Below, one piece after another: positions 7,640-15,650 of a stretch of DNA of 43,132 nucleotides. The stretch lies in contig JANLGX010000242.1 in NCBI GenBank assembly GCA_024654005.1, positions 1-43,132 of the forward strand, in the 5' to 3' direction. A program made the position numbers and the translations under genes. Under the pieces are notes generated by a model. It was given only the letters and a program-made list of their open reading frames with translations. It made no database searches and was not told the DNA's origin. Source of the DNA: Gemmatimonadaceae bacterium. Lineage in GTDB: Bacteria; Gemmatimonadota; Gemmatimonadetes; Gemmatimonadales; Gemmatimonadaceae. Position 1 is the stretch's first letter; the number at the start of each line of letters is the position of its first letter.

Positions 7640-7792
7640 GTGCTGTCCGTAATAAAGGAGCTGTGGGCCTTCATGCGCGAGCGCAAGAAACTGTGGCTGG
7701 CGCCGATCATCGTGGTGATGGTGTTGATCAGCGGGCTGCTGTTCCTGGCGCAGGGAACTGCGCTGGCGCCATTCATCTACTCGATCTTCTAG
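7640..7792 (+). CDS. DUF5989 small membrane protein
   Basis: A 50-aa protein starting at GTG 7640, with GGAGG at 7628-7632. It reads VLSVIKELWAFMRERKKLW followed by a single transmembrane segment (LAPIIVVMVLISGLLFLAQG) and a short APFIYSIF end. That is the DUF5989 pattern: ExWxFxxxRKKxWLxPI, one helix, APFIYTLF-like end. It forms the third gene of the carbamoyltransferase, SxtJ, DUF5989 trio and ends directly against a heptameric repeat tract. Function unknown; the conserved pairing suggests it works with the two upstream proteins at the membrane. Confidence 0.85.
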   Translation: MLSVIKELWAFMRERKKLWLAPIIVVMVLISGLLFLAQGTALAPFIYSIF

Positions 7793-7846
7793 CACGCAGC
7801 ACACAGCACGCAGCACGCAGCACGCAGCACGCAGCACGCAGCGCAG
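7793..7846. repeat. Heptameric tandem repeat (CACGCAG)n, single arm
   Basis: Seven 7-bp units (CACGCAG, one variant CACACAG) begin on the base after the DUF5989 stop codon and end in a partial CGCAG. No inverted partner arm is visible nearby, unlike the other heptad tracts of this window. It lies in the short gap between convergent genes (DUF5989 and a SusD gene). The minus-strand frame through it would give Cys-rich repeats (CCVLRA), an artefact. Confidence 0.85.
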
Positions 7847-7883
7847 TTAAAGAAAAACCGGGTGTTACGTGGAGCTGTGGAGC

Positions 7884-9377
7884 TTACTGTTCCTTGCCAG
7901 GACCGCCGAAGGTGTAAATCGGCAGGCCGAGCGTCTCCAACTCTTTCGCAGGAATCGGGAGGTGCCGCCACGTTCCAGTCTGTAGCCGCGCCGTGAGACC
8001 TTGGCGAGCCCGCTGCAGCTCGAGTCCATTGGTGCTCACGAGCTCGACCTGACGCTCGTAGTCGATCGCGGCAAACAACGTAGCGTTGTCCTCCGCACCG
8101 GTCAGTGCGGACAGGGTGCCACGCGTGACACGGCTGTTGTTGATCAGCGTGGCGGCCGTCGTCTTGCTGCCGCCCGACCGGATCAGAGCTTCCGCCCTGA
8201 GCAGATCGTTCTCCGCCTTCAGGATGTACGGCACCGCCGTCCGGGCGCTCGTGCCGGGGGTGGTTCTGGCGTGGTGCCCATATCTGCTGTGAAACCAGGT
8301 GCTCTGCATATAAATGCCACGGCTCGGGTCGCCGATCACAGGCGTCTGGCAGGAAGCCTGGCCGGTGGTGGGCGCCGGATTGCTCGCCTGGCAATACTGG
8401 AAGTCGGACTCGTACCGCGCATCGGGAGACGTACCCTTCGGCGGAATCGTGCCGTTGAATTTCGGCGGCGTGGTACCGTCCATCAGGTTGATCAAGCGGT
8501 GGTCGATACGGATCCAGGTGTGCTCGTTACCGTAGTAATTGAAGTACGAATACCAGTTGGTATTGTCGCCGGTAACGAACATATCGAAGTCGATGCCGTT
8601 GGCGGCGAGCGAGGCGACCTTTCCCCAGTTCACCGCGCGGTTCTCCGTCGCGTTCCGCGGAGTGTACGCCAGCGTCATCGCGGCGAACGTGTTCGCCAGC
8701 TTGTTGATCTTCGCACCCGTGAGGTTGCCGACCATGGGCAGCTCGTCCTGCGTGTACGTAGCCGTGTTGCCGGCGCTCGAGGCGATCAGCGCCTCCCACT
8801 TCGCCAGCGCCGCGGCCGAGACCGCCGAGTACGGCTGAAGCTCGGGCCGTGGGCCGTCTGAATCGACGGTCTCGTCCACGATGAATGCCTTGTCGAACCA
8901 CAGGGCAAGGTTCATCATCGAAGCGGCCTGCGAGAACATCGCGAGGTGCTTGTACTTCGCCGTCTCGGCGGCGGTCGCCAGGGCGACCCCGGTGCCGAAC
9001 GCGCGCAGCGCGTCGTTCGCGGCGCCGAGCGTGCTGTAGTTGAAGTCCCACGGCGCGCTGGCAACCAAGCAATCGCCTCCCGCCGAATGATTCTCATACG
9101 GGATACGCGGCTCGAGGTTGCTAAACCTGCCGAAGCAGGTGTTCGTCGTGTGCACGTCCGCCGTGACCGATGCTGTCAGGTACGGCTCGCGGTACGTGCT
9201 CGTGAGGTACCACCGGCTGATCGTCGAGATCGCGAGGTTCTTCACGACGTCCGCCGAAGCCAGAGCGCGCTCGACGTCCGGCGCGTTCGGGTTGGTCACT
9301 TCGAGGTCGACGCAACCGCTACCAGCCATCACCGCGGCGGCTCCAACTATCGTGCAAAACTTTCTGAATCTGGTCAT
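7884..9377 (-). CDS. SusD/RagB-like outer-membrane lipoprotein (copy A)
   Basis: A 497-aa surface lipoprotein that would cap a SusC-type TonB-dependent channel and bind the nutrient ligand. The N-terminus MTRFRKFCTIVGAAAVMAGSGC ends in a lipobox-type cysteine, followed by DLEVTNPNAPD, the characteristic start of mature SusD proteins. Further family blocks: PWDFNYSTLGAANDAL, YKHLAMFSQAASMMNLALWFD, ILKAENDLLRAEALIRSG, YERQVELVSTNGLELQRAR, and a C-terminal WRHLPIPAKELETLGLP. It is the downstream one of two tandem paralogues; copy B at 9462 has the same blocks in the same order. It has several cysteines. A CCCC/GGGG hairpin lies just upstream of its start. Last gene of the SusC-SusD-SusD operon. 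Ligand unknown. Confidence 0.9.
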   Translation of the reverse strand: MTRFRKFCTIVGAAAVMAGSGCVDLEVTNPNAPDVERALASADVVKNLAISTISRWYLTSTYREPYLTASVTADVHTTNTCFGRFSNLEPRIPYENHSAGGDCLVASAPWDFNYSTLGAANDALRAFGTGVALATAAETAKYKHLAMFSQAASMMNLALWFDKAFIVDETVDSDGPRPELQPYSAVSAAALAKWEALIASSAGNTATYTQDELPMVGNLTGAKINKLANTFAAMTLAYTPRNATENRAVNWGKVASLAANGIDFDMFVTGDNTNWYSYFNYYGNEHTWIRIDHRLINLMDGTTPPKFNGTIPPKGTSPDARYESDFQYCQASNPAPTTGQASCQTPVIGDPSRGIYMQSTWFHSRYGHHARTTPGTSARTAVPYILKAENDLLRAEALIRSGGSKTTAATLINNSRVTRGTLSALTGAEDNATLFAAIDYERQVELVSTNGLELQRARQGLTARLQTGTWRHLPIPAKELETLGLPIYTFGGPGKEQ

Positions 9378-9387
9378 GTATTCAGCC

Positions 9388-9399
9388 CCCCGGTCGGGG
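9388..9399 (-). promoter_or_regulatory. G/C hairpin over the ribosome-binding region of SusD copy A
   Basis: On the transcribed strand CCCCGACCGGGG lies 10 bases upstream of the ATG at 9377; its GGGG would be the only Shine-Dalgarno-like stretch. The same hairpin stands at the same place upstream of SusD copy B (10999-11010), so it was duplicated with the gene or is maintained. Sequestration of the ribosome-binding site is inference. Confidence 0.4.
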
Positions 9400-9407
9400 A
9401 ATGAAAA

Positions 9408-9437
9408 CCGGGAGCGCGTCCGAAGACGCGCACCCGG
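9408..9437 (-). terminator. Strong hairpin between the two SusD copies
   Basis: CCGGG-A-GCGCGTC, loop CGAA, GACGCGC-A-CCCGG: 5 plus 7 base pairs with one A/A mismatch, in the 84-base gap between copy B stop and copy A start. There is no U-run, so full termination is doubtful. It could act as an attenuator or an mRNA stability/processing element that sets lower expression of copy A. Confidence 0.5.
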
Positions 9438-9461
9438 CTGTGTTACGTGGTGCGGTGAAGC

Positions 9462-10988
9462 TTACTGCTCGTTGCCCACCCCACCGAACGTGTAGATCGG
9501 CAGACCAAGCGTCTCCAGCTCCTTCGCAGGAATCGGGAGGTGGCGGAACGTTCCCGCCTGCAACCGAGCGGTGAGACCCTGACGGGCCCGCGGCAGCTCG
9601 AAACCGTTTGTGGCCATGAGCTCGACCTGACGCTCATAGTCGACCGCGGCAAGTAGCGTCGCATTGTCCTCAGCACCCGACAGCGCCGACAGGTTGCCCC
9701 GCCCGACACGCGTGTTGTTGATGAGTGCCGCAGCCGTGGGCTTGCTGCCCCCCGACCGGATCAAAGCTTCCGCTCTGAGCAGATTGCTCTCGGCCGCCAG
9801 GATGTACGGTACGGGCCCCGTGTACCGCGTTCCCGGCGTTGTCCGGGCGGTATACGAATATCTCCTATGGGCATAGTTGCTCTGCATATAAATGCCGCGG
9901 CCCGGGTCGCCGATGACCGGACTCTGGCAGGACGCGTTACCCGTGGACGGCGCCGGGTTGCTCGCCTGACAGTACTCGTAGTCGGTGTTGTACCGAGCAT
10001 CGGGCGAGGTTCCCTTCGGTTTGACCGTACCGTTGAACGGCGCGTCCGTGGTCTGCGGGTCCTCCATCAGTCGAATGAGGCGATGGTCGACGCGCATCCA
10101 GCTGTTCTCGTTGAAGTAAGACGCGATGTACGACCACCAATTGTTATTGTCTGCCGTTATGACCATGTCGAACGGAGCGCCGGCCGAACCGGTTCCGATG
10201 CCCTTCTCGGCGAGCGTGGCGACCTTCGCCCAGTTCACCGCCGCGTTCTCCGTCGCGTTCCGCGGAGTGTACGCCATCGTCAGCGCGGCGAACGTGTTCG
10301 CCAGCCTGTTGAGCTTCGCGCCCGTCAAGCTGCCAACCATCGGAATCTCGGCCAGCGTGTAGGTGGCCGTGTTTCCAGCGGTCGCAGCGGCCAGCGCCTC
10401 CCACTTCGCCAACGCAGTCGCCGAAACCTCGGTGTAAGGCTTGAGCTCCGGCTTCGGGCCGTTAGGATCGAAGGTCTCATCGATGATGAAGGCCTGGTCG
10501 ATCCATAGGGCCAGGTTCATCAGCGACGCAGCCTGCGCGAACGCAGCCAGGTTCTTGTACTTGGCCGTCTCGGCGGCTGTCGGCAGCGCCACTCCACTGC
10601 CGAACGCCCTAAGCGCGTCGTTGGCAGCACCTAGAGTGCTGTAGTTGAAATCCCACGGCACTCTGGCAACCTCGCGATCGCCTCCCGCTGAAAGATTCTC
10701 GTACGCGATCCGCGGCTCGAGGTTGTTGAACCTCATGCCGAAGTTACCGAAATTCGCCGCGCTCATGTCGGCGGTAACCGACGTGGCCGTATGCGGGTGG
10801 AGCTGGGTCGCCGTGAGATACCACGAATTCATGGTCGAAATCGCGAGGTTCTTCACGTCATCCGCCGAAGCCAGAGCGCGCCCGACATCCGGCGCGTTCG
10901 GGTTCGTCACTTCGAGGTCACCGCAGCCGCTACCAACCATCAGCGCGGCGGCGCCAACCATCGTGTAAAGCTGTCTGAATCTGGTCAT
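9462..10988 (-). CDS. SusD/RagB-like outer-membrane lipoprotein (copy B)
   Basis: A 508-aa SusD family lipoprotein, the partner encoded directly after SusC. It starts MTRFRQLYTMVGAAALMVGSGC, then DLEVTNPNAPD, and contains PWDFNYSTLGAANDALRAFG, NLAAFAQAASLMNLALWID, YTPRNATENAAVNWAKVA, GRGIYMQSNYAHRRY and FRHLPIPAKELETLGLPIY. It is highly similar to copy A along its whole length, including the bases flanking both ends, so the pair arose by tandem duplication. Differences cluster in the middle (copy B has an extra GTGSAGAP segment), which suggests different ligand-facing loops. The start is 28 bases after the SusC stop, with a GGGGAG stretch inside a CCCC/GGGG hairpin. Confidence 0.92.
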   Translation of the reverse strand: MTRFRQLYTMVGAAALMVGSGCGDLEVTNPNAPDVGRALASADDVKNLAISTMNSWYLTATQLHPHTATSVTADMSAANFGNFGMRFNNLEPRIAYENLSAGGDREVARVPWDFNYSTLGAANDALRAFGSGVALPTAAETAKYKNLAAFAQAASLMNLALWIDQAFIIDETFDPNGPKPELKPYTEVSATALAKWEALAAATAGNTATYTLAEIPMVGSLTGAKLNRLANTFAALTMAYTPRNATENAAVNWAKVATLAEKGIGTGSAGAPFDMVITADNNNWWSYIASYFNENSWMRVDHRLIRLMEDPQTTDAPFNGTVKPKGTSPDARYNTDYEYCQASNPAPSTGNASCQSPVIGDPGRGIYMQSNYAHRRYSYTARTTPGTRYTGPVPYILAAESNLLRAEALIRSGGSKPTAAALINNTRVGRGNLSALSGAEDNATLLAAVDYERQVELMATNGFELPRARQGLTARLQAGTFRHLPIPAKELETLGLPIYTFGGVGNEQ

Positions 10989-10998
10989 GTATTTAGCT

Positions 10999-11010
10999 CC
11001 CCGGTCGGGG
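10999..11010 (-). promoter_or_regulatory. G/C hairpin over the ribosome-binding region of SusD copy B
   Basis: CCCCGACCGGGG, followed by AGCTAAATAC and the ATG at 10988. The apparent Shine-Dalgarno GGGGAG overlaps its right arm. It is the counterpart of the hairpin at 9388-9399. Confidence 0.4.
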
Positions 11011-11016
11011 TAGAGA

Positions 11017-14000
11017 TCAGAACGTGATCTCTACCTGACCCGTGAATGTCCGGAAGTTGGGATAGCGGAAACCGTCCATGCGGAAGTTGAAGTCCGTCCC
11101 GGACGTAACTTCCGGATCGAACCCGCTGTAGTCGGTCCATGTGAGCAGGTTGCGGCCGATGAGCGCCAGCTTGATGCCGCTGGCAAACCGGTTCAAGCCG
11201 GCGACCTGAAGCGCACGGTCACCGAGCCTGTACGCGACGGAAAGCTCGCGCAGCTTCACGTAGGAGCCGTCTTCCACGAAGTAGTCGCTGGCAACGAGAC
11301 CGTTGTACAGGCTGACGCCGCCCGAATAGAAGCTTTGCGGAATCTTGTCCGCGTCGGCCTTGCCTGATTGGTCCTCGTCACCATGACGTTCATCCTGGAA
11401 CATCCACTGCTTGGTGAAATTGTAGACGTTGCCGCCCCGCTGCCCGTCGAGCAAGGCGTAGATCGAGAAGGCGTTGAAGCGGATGTTGTTGGCGAACCCG
11501 AAGCTGTAATCGGGATTCACGTCACCGATGATGTGCTGGTTCTGAGTCACACCATTGGCATCGACCGTCACGTACCTGATCGGCGACCCGATGTTGCTCT
11601 TGGCAACCAGGTAACCGAGCGAATTGATCATGTAATCGCTCTCGACGGCTGCCGCCTTCGCCGGATTTTGCTTCAGCTCGGCAAACGAACGAACCCACTT
11701 GGTGCCGTAGATGATGCCGAGAGGCTGACCTTCCCAGTAATAGAAGGCATCCTGTCCCTGCAGGTTTTCCGGGTTCACGCGGAACGGCGCGCGGCCCAGC
11801 TTGTCGATCTTCTGCGACGTGTGGTCGCCGATCAGGCTGAAGGAGTAGCTGAAGTTCGGCCGGTCGAACACCCGCGTCTGCAGCGCTATCTCGGTGGTCT
11901 TCGCCGAGACGTCCGCGGCATTCTGTTTCTGCGTGCTGAAGCCGCCGGACTGCGCGAGCGACAGCGGAATCGACAGGAACGCGCCTTCCGTCACGCGGTT
12001 GGCCTGAACGACTTCGAGATCAAACCGGCTGGCGAAGGTCGTGTTGAAACCGAACTCCGTCTCGGTCTGAATAGCGGGCTTCAGCAGCGGATTGCCCTGC
12101 GCCAGCTTGGAGATCTGGCCGTTGTTTACATTGTACCTCTCGTACTGATCCTGGAACTCGGGGCGGAGCCCGGCGGTACCCTGCGCCGCGCGGATCTTGA
12201 GCTCCTGCACGCCCGGAATCGAGAAGTCCTCGCTGATACGCCACGCACCGGAGACGCGATAGAAGCTCTCGCGGCGGTTCCCGGCTCCGAACAACGACGA
12301 GCCGTCGTTCCGGATCAGGAAGTCGAGCAGGTACCGGTCCTTGATGTCGAACGCCTGCGAGCCCATGTAGCTCTCGGACCGCGCCAGCGACTGGAACGAG
12401 CCGATGGAAACCTCCGCCAGATCGAGTGCGTCGAGATCCGGCACCGCATTGACGTTCAACTTGCTGCCGCCGGCGGAAAACTCGCTCCGGCGGTTTTGCT
12501 CGTACGAGTAGGCGAAACCCGTCGTGGACAGGATCGGTCCGAATTGCTTCGTAGCGATCGCGCGGGCACCCATGTTGTCCGAGATGATGTTCTGGTTGAA
12601 CCTGCTGAGATCGCCGTTGAGCGGGTTGCCCTGCTCGCCCAGAATCCCGCGGAATCCATAGCTGGTCTGGTGCCTATTGAGACGATCCGTGCCGTAACTA
12701 CTCTCGAGACGCAGCCACTCCATCGGACGGTAGCGCAGCGACGCCGAGCCGATGATGCGCTCGCGGCGAAGGTCGAACTCGCGGTTCACGAGATCGTACA
12801 GCGGGTTCGACCGGGCGCTCCCACCGGCCTTTGGCTGGGGCAGCATCGGGAAGAACTCGACGGGGTCCGAGCCGCTCGGGTTGCGAAGATCTACGTCACC
12901 CGGCATCTGCATCAGGTTGAACCAGCTTGGAGCTCCGTCCGGATCGTAATCGTTCTTGTTGATGCCGTACGTGGTGCTGAGCGAAAGATCAGCCTTGCTG
13001 CCCAGTCCCTGGTCCACGTTCAGCCGCACGTTCTGGCGGTGCTGTCCGTTGGTGAAGGGAAGGATGCCCTGATTGCGGTCGGCGGTGTACGACGTGTGGA
13101 AGTTCGTGTTTCCGCGACGCAGTCCGAGCTGGAGATTGTTGCTGTAGAAAACACCGTCTTCCAGCCACGTCTTCAGCTGGTTGCGCCACCGGTCCGGCCC
13201 AATGGCGGGATACTCGTTGTCGGCGTAGGCAATGCCCGGAGAGGCGTAATCTACGACTCTCTGGAGTGCCGCCGTCTGCCGGATGCGGCCGTCGGGATTC
13301 AAGACGAAGAAGTGGTGCTCGTTGAGCGGAACGTAGCGCTGGAAGCCCGACTGGCCGTACTCGGAACGAAGAGTGACGGACAGCTTGTTGTCGGGAAGAT
13401 CGCGGCCACGCTTGGTGGAGATGCTGACCACGCCGTTGGCGGCGTTGGAGCCGTAGAACGACGCGGCTGCCGCTCCCTTCAGGACCTCGATGGACTCGAT
13501 GTCGTTGGCATCGATGTCGGCGATGTTGGCCGCCGTGATGACGCCGTCAATCAGGATCAGCGGCGTGCTGCCACCAACTCCAAGGTTGGTCGACCCGCGG
13601 AGGCGGATCGTCGGCGTCGCGCCGGGATTGCCACGGCCGATGTTGATCTTGGCGCCTGAAACCTTGCCCGCAAGCGCTGCGATCGGTGAGCTGGCCGGAA
13701 CTTCCCTCATCTGAGCTTCACTGACCGTGGCGACCGAGAACGTCAGCTTCTTCTGCGACGTCGCGGACGACACACCAGTCACGACCACCTCTTCGAGGCG
13801 GAACGGATCGGCGCGGAGGGAGAAGTTCACCGTCTGCGTGCCGGCGGTGAGCGCGATGCTGCGCTGGGCCGGCGTGAAGCCGATGAATCTGGCGGTCACG
13901 GTGATGGTCTGTCCGTTCGCCTGGGCGTCCGGCACGGTGAATGAGTAATCGCCGCTGGCGTTAGCCTGCGATCCGACTCCGAGAGTCTGGATGGCGACGT

Positions 14001-14145
14001 TGGCGCCCGGAATCGCCGCGCCCTGTTCGTTGGTCACCTTACCTGTGATGACCGCCGCCTGCGCCTGCGCTTCCTGAGCACCAAACAGGCTCAGTGCAAG
14101 CGCGAAGAGCGGGACGGTGATTCGCGTACGTGCGAGTCTTGTCAT
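11017..14145 (-). CDS. SusC/RagA-type TonB-dependent outer-membrane receptor
   Basis: A 1042-aa beta-barrel transporter that imports a ligand captured by SusD, driven by TonB-ExbBD. The ATG at 14145 is chosen because AGGAGG lies seven bases upstream and the product begins with a signal peptide ending AQEAQAQA; the frame is open further up but without a signal. Order of domains: carboxypeptidase-regulatory-like domain (about 30-115: ITGKVTNEQGAAIPGANVAI), plug (about 120-230: EVVVTGVSSATSQKK, TPTIRLRGSTNLG, PLILIDGVI, IESIEVLKGAAAASFYGS, NGVVSISTKRG), then the barrel, with a C-terminal region LTWTDYSGFDPEV and a terminal aromatic residue (VEITF) as needed for BAM recognition. It heads an operon with two SusD genes. 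Ligand unknown. Confidence 0.95.
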   Translation of the reverse strand: MTRLARTRITVPLFALALSLFGAQEAQAQAAVITGKVTNEQGAAIPGANVAIQTLGVGSQANASGDYSFTVPDAQANGQTITVTARFIGFTPAQRSIALTAGTQTVNFSLRADPFRLEEVVVTGVSSATSQKKLTFSVATVSEAQMREVPASSPIAALAGKVSGAKINIGRGNPGATPTIRLRGSTNLGVGGSTPLILIDGVITAANIADIDANDIESIEVLKGAAAASFYGSNAANGVVSISTKRGRDLPDNKLSVTLRSEYGQSGFQRYVPLNEHHFFVLNPDGRIRQTAALQRVVDYASPGIAYADNEYPAIGPDRWRNQLKTWLEDGVFYSNNLQLGLRRGNTNFHTSYTADRNQGILPFTNGQHRQNVRLNVDQGLGSKADLSLSTTYGINKNDYDPDGAPSWFNLMQMPGDVDLRNPSGSDPVEFFPMLPQPKAGGSARSNPLYDLVNREFDLRRERIIGSASLRYRPMEWLRLESSYGTDRLNRHQTSYGFRGILGEQGNPLNGDLSRFNQNIISDNMGARAIATKQFGPILSTTGFAYSYEQNRRSEFSAGGSKLNVNAVPDLDALDLAEVSIGSFQSLARSESYMGSQAFDIKDRYLLDFLIRNDGSSLFGAGNRRESFYRVSGAWRISEDFSIPGVQELKIRAAQGTAGLRPEFQDQYERYNVNNGQISKLAQGNPLLKPAIQTETEFGFNTTFASRFDLEVVQANRVTEGAFLSIPLSLAQSGGFSTQKQNAADVSAKTTEIALQTRVFDRPNFSYSFSLIGDHTSQKIDKLGRAPFRVNPENLQGQDAFYYWEGQPLGIIYGTKWVRSFAELKQNPAKAAAVESDYMINSLGYLVAKSNIGSPIRYVTVDANGVTQNQHIIGDVNPDYSFGFANNIRFNAFSIYALLDGQRGGNVYNFTKQWMFQDERHGDEDQSGKADADKIPQSFYSGGVSLYNGLVASDYFVEDGSYVKLRELSVAYRLGDRALQVAGLNRFASGIKLALIGRNLLTWTDYSGFDPEVTSGTDFNFRMDGFRYPNFRTFTGQVEITF

Positions 14146-14403
14146 GCTCGATCCTCCTGGTACCACTGGTGAAAGCCAAAAGCCTCGGGCTGGGTGAAAG
14201 CGGTGCACTCGACATGCGCGGGCAACGCATGACTGATGTGCCGATTCATGAACAGCTCGAGAAGTTGCCGCCCGCGCGAACCGGAGCGATTCGTCGGGGG
14301 ATGCCCGACAAAATGCCGCCGGGGGCTGGCGTTCCGCAAGGATTATCTCGTGACGCCGCGAGAAGCCGAAGCGTCCGCCCGGCCGGCCCCTGCCGCAGTC
14401 TCC

Positions 14404-15567
14404 CTACGGATGGCTCCCGTCGGGTTGCGACTCCTGCCCTGGCGCCAGCTGTGTACGGTCGAAAACAAATGGCACCTGCACGAGCTGCCGTACGCCCTTT
14501 CCTGCCAGTTTGGCAGATCTGAAAATGGCCGTCTCAAGGGCCGAGCGGACGGCCGCCGAGAAGTAGGGGTGGGTCGTGGAAGCGACGCTGAACGTGCCCT
14601 GCTCGATCACGCCGTCGGCCCCGACGATGAACTCCGCGACGACCCGGCCGCTCAAACCCGCCTGCCAGAGCGTGTCAGGGTAGGCCGGCTCCACGCTGCC
14701 GGGCACCAGGATCGCCGGCTCGTCCACCTCGGCGGCGGTATAAACCGTCGGCGAAGCCACCGCGCGGTCCAGCTCCCCTGCCCGGGCCTCGGCCAGCCGC
14801 CGCGGCCGCGGTCGAAAGGGTCTCGACCAGATGGCGATCACTCCGCACCGCTCCGTACCCTGGATGCTGCGGAACTCCGGCGGGACCGTCGCGAGCCCCG
14901 AATACACCTCGATCCCTTCGACGCTGGCGAGATCTATCATGTCGAGATCGACCGGTCCGGAGGCCGCGGGGAACCCGTCAAAGAAAACGAGCGGCGAGCA
15001 GTTGCCACGAATAGCGACCGTCCTGCCCCCGCCCGACCCGCGGAGCGGGCGCACGACCACACCCGGGACCGCGCGAAGGGCGTCCGCGAACCGCGGGGAA
15101 TCGTGCCGGTCCAGCTGATCTCGCGTGATGAAATGGCCGACGCGCCGCTCACGGCGGGCATTGAACCCCGCGAGCCGCGCCTCGAACACCTCCGGCTTGC
15201 GGACCACTTCCACCGTCGGAAGCAGCTCCGGCACGGCGACCAGCCGGATGACGATCCCCGTGGCCCCCGGCCCTCCGGATTCCACGGTAACCGACCGCTG
15301 CCTGTAACCCAGCCGGCGGACGTTCAGCGTGATGGTGCCGGGAGAGACCCGCTGAAAGCGAAACGCGCCGCCATCATCAGTTATGGTTGCCGCGTTGGAC
15401 CCCTCTATGGAAACGCGGGCGCCGGTGATCGCGCCGCCCAGTGAGTCGAGGACGGTGCCGCTCACGGCCTGCGCAAGCGCCGCGGACGGAATGAAGGAGA
15501 CCGCGCCGATCAACAAGGCGATCCAGATGGCGTACGTGCGATACAGCGCTGACGTGCGTCGTGTCAC
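14404..15567 (-). CDS. Fusion: regulatory domain + barrel-less TonB plug + TonB C-terminal domain
   Basis: A 387-aa secreted or periplasmic protein with an unusual layout. Signal peptide (about 1-32, ends AALAQA); a CarboxypepD_reg-like domain (about 33-110: VSGTVLDSLGGAITGARVSI, GAFRFQRVSPGTITLNVRRL); a TonB-receptor plug-like domain (about 120-245: FITRDQLDRHDSPRFADALR, VPGVVVRP, TVAIRGNCSPLVFFDGFP, VEGIEVYSG, ERCGVIAIWSR); then a TonB C-terminal domain (about 285-370: PAYPDTLWQAGLSGRVVAEF, IVGADGVIEQGTFSVAST). No beta-barrel follows the plug. Two cysteines, one after IRG and one before GVI, may form a disulfide and recur in the protein at 26012. Start is GTG at 15567, no strong ribosome-binding site. 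It lies upstream of the SusC-SusD-SusD genes on the same strand, so it may act with them, e.g. linking the energy-transducing machinery to receptors; that role is inference. Confidence 0.8.
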   Translation of the reverse strand: MTRRTSALYRTYAIWIALLIGAVSFIPSAALAQAVSGTVLDSLGGAITGARVSIEGSNAATITDDGGAFRFQRVSPGTITLNVRRLGYRQRSVTVESGGPGATGIVIRLVAVPELLPTVEVVRKPEVFEARLAGFNARRERRVGHFITRDQLDRHDSPRFADALRAVPGVVVRPLRGSGGGRTVAIRGNCSPLVFFDGFPAASGPVDLDMIDLASVEGIEVYSGLATVPPEFRSIQGTERCGVIAIWSRPFRPRPRRLAEARAGELDRAVASPTVYTAAEVDEPAILVPGSVEPAYPDTLWQAGLSGRVVAEFIVGADGVIEQGTFSVASTTHPYFSAAVRSALETAIFRSAKLAGKGVRQLVQVPFVFDRTQLAPGQESQPDGSHP

Positions 15568-15650
15568 GGAGACCCCCAGTCCATCAATACACGATATCCC
15601 TACCGATGTTGCGCGCGCCTCCGTCAGTCAAGAGAAATCTGCCCTGCACG

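Noticed and set aside
7637-7837. Small Cys-rich protein with CCVLRA repeats on the minus strand
   Set aside because: The repeats come only from translating the CACGCAG heptads; no ribosome-binding site.
11368-13659. 763-codon open frame on the plus strand
   Set aside because: Antisense shadow of the SusC gene, with no signal peptide or known motif.
14293-14309. Hairpin GTCGGG/CCCGAC upstream of SusC as terminator
   Set aside because: Only six pairs and no U-run on the transcribed strand; not distinguishable from chance in this GC-rich sequence.
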